This document shows positions 1 through 5,580 of a DNA stretch of 5,580 bases, in pieces. Under the pieces are notes generated by a model. It was not told the origin of the DNA and did not search any database. It worked only from the letters and a program-made list of their open reading frames with translations. Source of the DNA: Hyphomicrobiales bacterium (GTDB lineage: Bacteria > Pseudomonadota > Alphaproteobacteria > Rhizobiales > TMED25). The position numbers were made by a program, and so were the translations under genes. Each line of letters begins with the position of its first letter. The stretch's first letter is position 1. The stretch covers positions 1 through 5,580 of the forward strand of contig JADHLM010000069.1 of NCBI GenBank assembly GCA_016780665.1, read 5' to 3'.

Positions 1-1
1 G

Positions 2-82
2 TTTGATGCATATTTGATTGAGGCACAAAAAAAGGTTAAAGAGCAAAGAAGCCTGTTAAGTAAAAGGAATGTTGGTAATTGA
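2..82 (+). CDS. mraZ: C-terminal end of probable MraZ (partial, 5' end outside window)
   Basis: An open frame entering from the left edge encodes 26 residues (FDAYLIEAQKK...RNVGN) and ends at TGA 80-82. The tail is basic and helical, of the F-x-x-Y-x-x-x-A-(K/R) kind seen at the C-terminus of alphaproteobacterial MraZ, the AbrB/SpoVT-fold DNA-binding protein that usually opens the dcw cluster and regulates it. The identification rests mostly on position, directly upstream of rsmH and in the same direction, because the two DNA-binding repeats lie outside the window. Its stop sits next to or within the start region of rsmH, which suggests translational coupling. The residues alone would not exclude another small protein. 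Confidence 0.7.
   Translation, partial: FDAYLIEAQKKVKEQRSLLSKRNVGN
62..68 (+). promoter_or_regulatory. Possible ribosome binding site AAAAGGA for rsmH
   Basis: This is the only purine-rich, Shine-Dalgarno-like stretch near the rsmH start. It lies inside the mraZ tail. It directly abuts the ATG at 69 (too close) and is 18 bases from the ATG at 87 (too far), so it does not settle the start cleanly. Coupling to termination of mraZ at 80-82 may matter more. Confidence 0.3.
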
Positions 83-86
83 TGTG

Positions 87-1124
87 ATGATGAGTAGACA
101 AAATTCTACTGGCGGACCATATCATCACACACCAGTTATGCTCAATGAGGTGCTTGAGGCATTAACATTAAGAGGAGGAAATGTTTATGTTGATGGCACC
201 TTTGGGGGCGGTGGACATTCAAGAGTAATTCTTGAAAACTCTGATTGTCAATTAATTGCCACAGATAGAGATAAAAATTCAATCCAATATGCTGAAGAGC
301 TAAAAGTCTCTTATGGTGATAGATTTAGTTTTTTTATTTCTAAATTTTCTAAGATACCAGATATTTTAAGAGATTCATCAATAAGTAAAGTAGATGGTAT
401 TCTTCTTGATTTAGGGGTCTCTTCATTTCAATTAGATGATCCCAAAAGAGGTTTCTCATTTCAGGTGGATGGACCTCTTGACATGCGTATGGGTGAAAAC
501 TCTCTAAGTGCATATGATGTAGTTAATAAATTGAAGGAACATCATTTAGCAGAGATTATCAGAGATTTTGGGGAGGAGCGTCATGCAAGGTTGGTTGCAA
601 AAAGGATATGTGAATATAGAGACTCAAAAAAAATTGAAACAACATCAGAACTTAGTAAAATTATTGAAAATACAATAGGAAATTTTTATAAAAAACAACC
701 AGGAAAATCTATCCATCCTGCTACAAGGACATTTCAAGCTATAAGAATTCTCGTAAATGATGAAATGCAGGAAATTATTTATCTACTCTCAAATCTTACA
801 AATTATTTAAATCAAGGGGGAAGAATTGTTGTCATCACATTCCACTCAATTGAAGATAGAATTGTAAAAAATATATTTACCCATCTAACTGAAAATGCAA
901 TCTCTAAATCTAGATATGAGCCATCGGGAAAATCAATATTAGATGGTTCATTTAATTATCCTACAAAGAAATTTTTGATACCACAAGAATCTGAAATTAT
1001 CCTTAATTCGAGATCAAGATCAGCTAAGCTCAGATGTATAGAGAGAACCGATAGTTTGTTTAGAGAAAATTTAGATATTTATAGTATGAATAAATATGAA
1101 GAAATTATTAGAGCACTAGTATGA
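87..1124 (+). CDS. rsmH: 16S rRNA (cytosine(1402)-N(4))-methyltransferase RsmH
   Basis: RsmH (MraW) is a cytoplasmic SAM-dependent methyltransferase that N4-methylates C1402 of 16S rRNA in the ribosomal P site. With the start at 87 (345 residues) the family blocks appear in order: HHTPVML at 13-19, the SAM-binding loop DGTFGGGGH at 36-44, acidic TDRD ending the second strand near 59-62, LLDLGVSS at 106-113, GFSF...GPLDMRM at 122-135, IHPATRTFQAIRI at 209-221 followed by VNDE, TFHSIEDR further on, and the closing SRSRSAKLR block. Nothing catalytic looks lost, and the length is slightly above the usual 300-330. The start is uncertain. The frame opens at ATG 69, inside mraZ, but that adds only an unconserved MLVIDV. 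The paired ATGs at 87 and 90 lie just after the mraZ stop and give a normal distance to the HTPVML motif. The gene ends in an ATGA overlap with ftsL. Confidence 0.97.
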   Translation: MMSRQNSTGGPYHHTPVMLNEVLEALTLRGGNVYVDGTFGGGGHSRVILENSDCQLIATDRDKNSIQYAEELKVSYGDRFSFFISKFSKIPDILRDSSISKVDGILLDLGVSSFQLDDPKRGFSFQVDGPLDMRMGENSLSAYDVVNKLKEHHLAEIIRDFGEERHARLVAKRICEYRDSKKIETTSELSKIIENTIGNFYKKQPGKSIHPATRTFQAIRILVNDEMQEIIYLLSNLTNYLNQGGRIVVITFHSIEDRIVKNIFTHLTENAISKSRYEPSGKSILDGSFNYPTKKFLIPQESEIILNSRSRSAKLRCIERTDSLFRENLDIYSMNKYEEIIRALV

Positions 1125-1459
1125 TAAGATATTTATACGTTTTTTTATTGTTCTCATCCATAATATTTGCCCTTCTACTATATATTGTTAGTTATGATAG
1201 TAAGAATATTTCAAATCAGATATCAGATATTAATAGGAATATCATAAAAGAAAAAAATGAAATTCTTACCCTACAAGCTGAGTTGAGTTTACTGTCACAA
1301 CCAGATAGAATTCAAAACTTATCAAATCATTTAGGCTTAAATCTTCAACCCGTCAGAGTAGGTCAAATTAAAGATATTGAAGACATACCAATTAAACCAG
1401 CAAACAAAATAATGGATGAGTTAGTAGAGCGCTCGCTAGTTGGTTTTTCTGAAAATTAG
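1121..1459 (+). CDS. ftsL: Cell division protein FtsL
   Basis: This is a 112-residue bitopic membrane protein. It has a very short cytoplasmic N-terminus (MIRY), one hydrophobic segment at about 4-24, and a periplasmic region rich in Asn, Lys, Glu and Leu (about 26-60) that looks like a coiled coil. It then carries the LLSQPDRIQ...LGL signature at 57-73, followed by a proline and a flexible tail. FtsL binds FtsB and FtsQ in the divisome and helps activate FtsW/FtsI septal synthesis; that role is family knowledge. Size, topology, signature and the place between rsmH and ftsI together make the call secure, although the protein is otherwise poorly conserved. Its ATG overlaps the rsmH stop (ATGA, 1121-1124) and has no clear Shine-Dalgarno sequence, which is typical of translational coupling. 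Confidence 0.92.
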   Translation: MIRYLYVFLLFSSIIFALLLYIVSYDSKNISNQISDINRNIIKEKNEILTLQAELSLLSQPDRIQNLSNHLGLNLQPVRVGQIKDIEDIPIKPANKIMDELVERSLVGFSEN

Positions 1460-1470
1460 AAAATCAATAA

Positions 1471-3117
1471 ATGAAAATGCTAGAGAGAAATATAAACAAA
1501 AATCAGATGCGTATCCAAATTAGGATCAAATTTCTAGCCTTTTGTTTTATGTCAGGCTTTTTAGTATTATCTGGAAAATTAATATATCTTGCAAATATAT
1601 CCTCCTCAGTAAGTGCAGAGATTACAGAAGTCAAAAATGAAATATTCATGAGGCCAAGTATATTTGATCGTGATGGTAATTTGGTGGCTTCAAATATTGA
1701 TATGATTTCTGTAGCAATAAGACCATATTTATTAAAGAACAAGGAAGATATCATAGAGAATATATTAGATGTAATTCCTACTTTTGAGAGGGAAGATTTA
1801 GAATTTAGAATTCTCAATGATAAGAAATTTGTATGGCTAAAGAGAGGCATAACACCTGTTGAGAAAGATAAAATACATAATTTGGGTATACCAGGTATAC
1901 AATTCTTTGATGAAAAAAAGAGATTTTATAGTGCCGGGAACACGCTGGCAAATGTTATTGGTTATGTTGATATAGATAATAATGGAAGGGTTGGGATCGA
2001 GGAATACATAGATAAACGAATTGAAAAAGGCAATTATGATGATGTTTATTTGTCACTTGATCTTGAAGTCACATTTGCAATGCGAGATGAACTTCTTAAG
2101 TCATTAAAAAAATATTCAGCAAAAGCCGGCTCTGCAGTATTGATGAATGTTAATAATGGTGAGGTTATCGGCTTAGTATCACTCCCTGATTATGACCCTC
2201 ACTATCCTCAACAGGCATTAAAGCCAGAAAATGCAAATAAAGTAACTAATTCTCTTTATGAAATTGGTTCAACATTTAAAACTTTTACAATTGCGATGGC
2301 TTTAGATAGTGGTTTAGTTGATTTAGATACAATTTATGATGCGAGGGAACCAATAAAAATTGGTGGGCACAGCATAGGGGATTATCACCCTGAAAATAGG
2401 GAACTTTCTGTAGAAGAAATATTTATATATTCATCGAATATTGGCTCAGCAAAGATTGTATCTGATTTTGGTGTTGAGTATCATAAATCATTTTTAAAAA
2501 AATTAGGTATTTTGGACGAAAAAATAACTGAAGTTGGTAATATACCAAGAAGTATAATTCCTAGAGATTGGAAGGAAATAAACTCGATAACAATGTCATA
2601 CGGATATGGAGTATCACTTACCCCGCTTCATGCGGCTATAGCAGGTTCTACCGTGGTGAATGGAGGAAAACTAGTACAGCCAACATTCATTAAATCAGAT
2701 ATTATTAAGGAAAATAATAAACAGCAATTTTTGGATGTTACTACAAGTGAAAAGATAAAAAAATTAATGTACTTGAATGTTATTCATGGATCGGCAAAGA
2801 AAGCTGCGGTTGATGGGATACTTGTGGGAGGAAAAACTGGTTCCTCAGAAAAAATAGTAAATGGAAAATATGATCCTGAAGCACGTATATCAACATTTAT
2901 GGGTGTGTTTCCAATGGAAAGTCCAGAATACATTTTGTTTCTTCTGTTAGATGAACCTCAGCCATTAAAGGAAACATATGGTTATGCCACTGCAGGATGG
3001 AATGCTGCTCCCACCTTTTCAAATATAGTAACAAGAATTGCTCCAATGCTTAATATCAGACCAACTGATAAAATTGATTTGTATAGATCTGATCAATTTG
3101 AAATAGCGCTGAATTAA
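1471..3117 (+). CDS. ftsI: Septal peptidoglycan transpeptidase FtsI (PBP3, class B penicillin-binding protein)
   Basis: FtsI is the DD-transpeptidase that cross-links septal peptidoglycan with the FtsW polymerase. The 548-residue protein has a basic cytoplasmic N-terminus, one membrane anchor at about 20-41, a pedestal domain beginning near RPSIFDRDGN (61-70), and a transpeptidase domain from about 220. The three active-site motifs are intact: STFK at 267-270 with the acylated Ser267, SSN at 321-323, and KTG at 455-457. Between and after them are the family blocks SLPDYDP, a YGYGVSLTPLHAA segment, and ATAGWNAAP...RIAPML near the C-terminus, which is typical of alphaproteobacterial homologues. 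There is no PASTA domain. The gene starts 11 bases after the ftsL stop. ATG 1471 is followed two codons later by ATG 1477, neither with a good Shine-Dalgarno sequence, so the exact start could differ by two residues. Confidence 0.97.
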   Translation: MKMLERNINKNQMRIQIRIKFLAFCFMSGFLVLSGKLIYLANISSSVSAEITEVKNEIFMRPSIFDRDGNLVASNIDMISVAIRPYLLKNKEDIIENILDVIPTFEREDLEFRILNDKKFVWLKRGITPVEKDKIHNLGIPGIQFFDEKKRFYSAGNTLANVIGYVDIDNNGRVGIEEYIDKRIEKGNYDDVYLSLDLEVTFAMRDELLKSLKKYSAKAGSAVLMNVNNGEVIGLVSLPDYDPHYPQQALKPENANKVTNSLYEIGSTFKTFTIAMALDSGLVDLDTIYDAREPIKIGGHSIGDYHPENRELSVEEIFIYSSNIGSAKIVSDFGVEYHKSFLKKLGILDEKITEVGNIPRSIIPRDWKEINSITMSYGYGVSLTPLHAAIAGSTVVNGGKLVQPTFIKSDIIKENNKQQFLDVTTSEKIKKLMYLNVIHGSAKKAAVDGILVGGKTGSSEKIVNGKYDPEARISTFMGVFPMESPEYILFLLLDEPQPLKETYGYATAGWNAAPTFSNIVTRIAPMLNIRPTDKIDLYRSDQFEIALN

Positions 3118-3137
3118 GATGAAAGCGAAACTTATCA

Positions 3138-4583
3138 ATGGATATTTCTGAATCATTAGAATTTAAGAAGCAAAAATTATTTATACAAAATAATGAAATC
3201 ACGCAAATAAGTATGGATAGTCGTGATGTTGTTAATGGGAGTTTGTTTTTTCTAATTGAAGAAAATCCAACCTTGGGTAAAAAGTATATTGAACAAGCAG
3301 TAAGTAAAGGTGCAGTAGCAATTGTTGTTTCAAATTCAAATAATTTTATAAATCAGTTTGATAATATCATTATCCTCGAGAGTACATCTGTAAGGAAAGA
3401 TCTTGCAAAAACATGCTCTAAATTTTACGGAAAATATCCAAAAAATATTATTACCGTAACTGGCACAAACGGTAAAACGTCTGTTGCTAAATTTACTGAA
3501 CAAATTTGGAGCAATAATGGGATACTCTCAGCTTCAATTGGAACATTAGGAAATTCAAAAATACAAAGTAATGATGCTTTGACAACTCCAGATCCTATTT
3601 CTCTTCATAAACAATTAGCAGAATTATCTGAAGCTAATTATGATAATGTTATAATTGAAGCATCAAGTCATGGTCTAAATCAGAGTCGAATCGATGGACT
3701 CAATATCTCAGGTGCTGCATTTACTAACTTTTCAAGAGACCATCTCGATTACCATAAGAATATGATCAGTTATTTTAATGCAAAGAAAAGATTATTTACC
3801 GAGTTACTTCCTGATAATGGAACTGCAGTCATAAATAAATACATGATTCCAAATAAATATCACAATTTTATTGATGAAATGGGAAATAAAAAAATCATCT
3901 CAATTGGGAATAAGAACTCAACAATCGTAATTGAAAAAATTTATAGAGGTGAAGACCAGATGATTAATTTAGCCTGTAATATCAACAGTAAATTAGTAAA
4001 TATAGAAACTCCTTTTGTTGCTTCCTTTCAAGCAATAAATTCACTAATCGCTGCATGCCTGTCAACAATTAATACAAATATTTCTTTGATGGATAGCCTA
4101 AAGACTATTTCCAATCTGAATAATGTTATTGGTAGGTTAGAGCTTGTAGCTTCCAAAGGTAATAATAATATATACGTAGATTATGGGCACACACCTGATG
4201 CGATCAAATCAGCACTTATTGAACTCAGACAAGTTACAGCAAACAGGTTATTCTTAGTCTTTGGTGCAGGTGGAGATAGAGATATTGGGAAAAGGGTCGT
4301 GATGAGTGCAGTTGCAGCTAAATATGCTGACTACGTTGTCATAACCGATGATAATCCTCGAACAGAAGATCCATCAAAGATAAGAAGTGAACTAATGCAA
4401 AACTCGAAGAAATTTATTGAGATAAGTGATAGGGGAGAAGCTATATCGCATGCGATTTCAAAATTATCAATTAATGATAATCTTTTAATTTGTGGTAAGG
4501 GGCATGAAAGATATATTCAATATGAGGATAGGAGGGTTTCCTTTTCTGATCACGATACAGTTTTTGATATCTTAAGTAAGTAG
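3138..4583 (+). CDS. murE: UDP-N-acetylmuramoyl-L-alanyl-D-glutamate--2,6-diaminopimelate ligase MurE
   Basis: MurE is the cytoplasmic ATP-dependent ligase that adds meso-diaminopimelate to UDP-MurNAc-L-Ala-D-Glu. Its 481 residues match the family length. Visible motifs are DSR in the N-terminal UDP-binding domain, the P-loop TGTNGKTS at 108-115 (Lys113), SSHGL, HLDYHKNM followed by AKKRLF with the likely carbamylated Lys216, VDYGHTPDA, GAGGDRD opening the C-terminal domain, DDNPR at 404-408, and GKGHE at 453-457. DNPR with arginine, plus GKGHE, indicates DAP rather than lysine as substrate. The N-terminal segment after DSR reads LFFLIEENPTLGKKYI, where relatives usually have a G...DG(x)2(F/Y)I pattern; this is a local divergence, and the catalytic core looks complete. 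It lies 20 bases after ftsI and 4 bases before murF. The Shine-Dalgarno sequence upstream of ATG 3138 is weak. Confidence 0.96.
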   Translation: MDISESLEFKKQKLFIQNNEITQISMDSRDVVNGSLFFLIEENPTLGKKYIEQAVSKGAVAIVVSNSNNFINQFDNIIILESTSVRKDLAKTCSKFYGKYPKNIITVTGTNGKTSVAKFTEQIWSNNGILSASIGTLGNSKIQSNDALTTPDPISLHKQLAELSEANYDNVIIEASSHGLNQSRIDGLNISGAAFTNFSRDHLDYHKNMISYFNAKKRLFTELLPDNGTAVINKYMIPNKYHNFIDEMGNKKIISIGNKNSTIVIEKIYRGEDQMINLACNINSKLVNIETPFVASFQAINSLIAACLSTINTNISLMDSLKTISNLNNVIGRLELVASKGNNNIYVDYGHTPDAIKSALIELRQVTANRLFLVFGAGGDRDIGKRVVMSAVAAKYADYVVITDDNPRTEDPSKIRSELMQNSKKFIEISDRGEAISHAISKLSINDNLLICGKGHERYIQYEDRRVSFSDHDTVFDILSK

Positions 4584-4587
4584 ATTA

Positions 4588-5286
4588 ATGTCACAAGATT
4601 ATAAGATAAATACTAATGTTTCTTTTTCTAGATTAGCAAAAATAATTAATGCAGAAACTAACTTTAATCATAATGGGTTTGCAAGTACTATATGTTTAGA
4701 CAGCAGAAATATTGAAGTTGGAGATGTTTTCGTTGCAATTTTAGGTGAAGAATCAGATGGTCATCAATTTGTTGATCACGCAATAAAAAATGGGGCAATA
4801 GCTTGCATTATTTCGGATAAGAAAAAGTTTAATGAAAATAAATACCCATTTCTTCTAGTTGAGGATACATATGAAGCTCTTCGAGATATCTCAGATCATC
4901 TGACAAAGAAAAATAATGCTCTTCGTATCGCAATTACAGGGAGTGTAGGTAAAACAACTACAAAAAATTATCTTCATTCTATATTGAAAAGATATGGTAA
5001 AACTGTTTCTTCTCCTCAATCATTTAATAATTATCTTGGTGTTATTTTATCAAGGTCAAAGGTGGAAAAGGATACCGATTATGCAATTTTTGAAGTTGGA
5101 ATGAATAGGAAAAATGAAATTAGTAAATTATCACATCTAATTAATCCAAACATAGCAATTATTACAAACATAGGTGAGGCACATATTGGTAATTTGGGAA
5201 GCAAAGAAAATATAGCAATTGAAAAAACTAAGATAATGGATGGAATGGATAAAGAAGGCTTGGTCATCATTCCTCATGATAGTTAA
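4588..5286 (+). CDS. murF: MurF N-terminal half, ended by an in-frame TAA (UDP-MurNAc-tripeptide--D-Ala-D-Ala ligase)
   Basis: MurF adds D-Ala-D-Ala to UDP-MurNAc-tripeptide in the cytoplasm. The 232 residues before the stop contain the N-terminal substrate domain (DSR, GDVFVAI, then DGHQFV), the P-loop TGSVGKTTTK at 117-126 (Lys122), SFNNYLGV from 145, EVGMN at 169-173, and TNIGEAHIGNLGS starting at 193, all typical of MurF rather than MurE. Family members are about 450-480 residues, so this product would lack the last part of the central ATPase domain and the whole C-terminal domain, and should not be an active ligase. Homologous sequence resumes directly after the TAA in the same frame (see the next entry). 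The start at 4588 is 4 bases after the murE stop. The protein identity is secure; whether the stop is real is not. Confidence 0.9.
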   Translation: MSQDYKINTNVSFSRLAKIINAETNFNHNGFASTICLDSRNIEVGDVFVAILGEESDGHQFVDHAIKNGAIACIISDKKKFNENKYPFLLVEDTYEALRDISDHLTKKNNALRIAITGSVGKTTTKNYLHSILKRYGKTVSSPQSFNNYLGVILSRSKVEKDTDYAIFEVGMNRKNEISKLSHLINPNIAIITNIGEAHIGNLGSKENIAIEKTKIMDGMDKEGLVIIPHDS

Positions 5287-5580
5287 TTCTATAATCTTCT
5301 TATCAATTCTGTAAAACAAAAAAAATTAGCATACATAACTTTTGGAAAAAATATAAAAGCAGATATTAATATCAGTAAAATTAAAAGAACTGCATATATA
5401 TCAAAAATATATTTTAATATTTATGGTAAGAGATATACATTTGAAACGGAATTACAAAACTTAAATTTAATTGATAATTATATGCCTATTCTTGCTGTGG
5501 CATCTCACTACAATTTTAATTTAGATGAAGTATTAAAACATTTGGGCAGTGTTGAACAGGGTGATGGCAGATGGAAAGAG
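5287..5580 (+). pseudogene. murF: Continuation of murF beyond the in-frame stop (runs off the window)
   Basis: Reading on in the murF frame after TAA 5284-5286 gives 98 codons with no further stop up to the window edge. The translation starts FYNLLINSVKQKKLAYITFG, which fits the MurF segment that usually reads N-x-D-x-x-(F/Y)...L...(V/I)-x-(T/S)-FG. Near 5452-5520 it reads LQNLNLIDNYMPILAVA, which lines up with the conserved G-x-H-x-x-x-N-x-L-A block at the end of the central domain. So this is the same gene and not a new one. The frame is kept, so a single substitution rather than an indel explains the break. No plausible ribosome binding site and start allow it to work as a separate protein: the first in-frame ATG (5482) lies inside the conserved block. 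The stretch is poorer in GC than the part before the stop. It may be a true nonsense-mutated gene or an error in the sequence. Confidence 0.8.

Noticed and set aside
1503..1850. Open frame of 115 codons on the minus strand inside ftsI
   Set aside because: It lies fully antisense to a strongly conserved gene, its translation has no recognisable domain, and AT-rich coding DNA readily gives such shadows.
3119..3151. Tiny frame starting at ATG 3119 between ftsI and murE
   Set aside because: It is only ten codons (MKAKLINGYF), overlaps the murE start, and lacks a convincing ribosome binding site.
5284..5286. TAA reassigned to an amino acid
   Set aside because: TAA ends ftsI normally at 3115-3117, and no other gene here has an internal TAA. 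UAA reassignment is not an established bacterial code variant.
5270..5310. Programmed frameshift or indel in murF
   Set aside because: The frame is the same before and after the stop, so no shift is needed. There is no slippery heptamer at the site.
5079..5319. Two overlapping minus-strand open frames (63 and 60 codons) across the murF stop
   Set aside because: They are antisense to conserved MurF motifs. Their hydrophobic look follows from the complement of AT-rich codons, and neither has a start context or family resemblance.
5287..5580. Split murF with the second half as its own gene
   Set aside because: The first in-frame ATG (5482) falls inside the conserved G-x-H block, with no ribosome binding site in front of it, and a domain-respecting split would not fall here.
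1..5580. Novel system, CRISPR array, mobile element, tRNA/rRNA or riboswitch
   Set aside because: Apart from the gaps of at most 20 bases, the whole window is accounted for by dcw genes. I saw no repeat array, terminal inverted repeats, transposase, or conserved RNA structure.

Overview
The window is a contiguous piece of a bacterial division and cell wall (dcw) cluster, with all genes on the + strand. It holds the last codons of a probable mraZ, then rsmH (mraW), ftsL, ftsI, murE and murF. The DNA is AT-rich (roughly 30% GC by eye). The gene order, the one-TM FtsL with its 'SQPDRIQ...LGL' signature, and the FtsI C-terminal 'ATAGWNAAP...RIAPML' block fit an alphaproteobacterium. The low GC and very tight packing suggest a streamlined marine or host-associated lineage, but the window does not fix the genus or order. 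MurE carries the DNPR motif of meso-diaminopimelate-adding enzymes, so the peptidoglycan is expected to be of the Gram-negative DAP type.

Layout: 2-82 mraZ tail; about 87-1124 rsmH; 1121-1459 ftsL, overlapping rsmH by four bases (ATGA); 1471-3117 ftsI; 3138-4583 murE; 4588-5286 the 5' part of murF; 5287-5580 the rest of murF as far as the window goes. Intergenic gaps are 4 to 20 bases, and most starts have no convincing Shine-Dalgarno sequence. This points to one transcript with translational coupling. I see no internal promoter, terminator, RNA gene, repeat array or mobile element.

The genes form one pathway. RsmH modifies 16S rRNA. FtsL is a divisome scaffold that acts with FtsI, the septal transpeptidase. 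MurE and MurF are successive cytoplasmic ligases that build the UDP-MurNAc-pentapeptide from which the FtsI substrate is made.

The one real anomaly is in murF. A TAA codon at 5284-5286 interrupts the reading frame about halfway through the protein. Recognisable MurF sequence continues in the same frame for 98 further codons to the window edge with no other stop. This is a nonsense substitution, a sequencing or assembly error, or (less likely) readthrough. No unknown biological system was found; the rest is an ordinary, well-conserved region.
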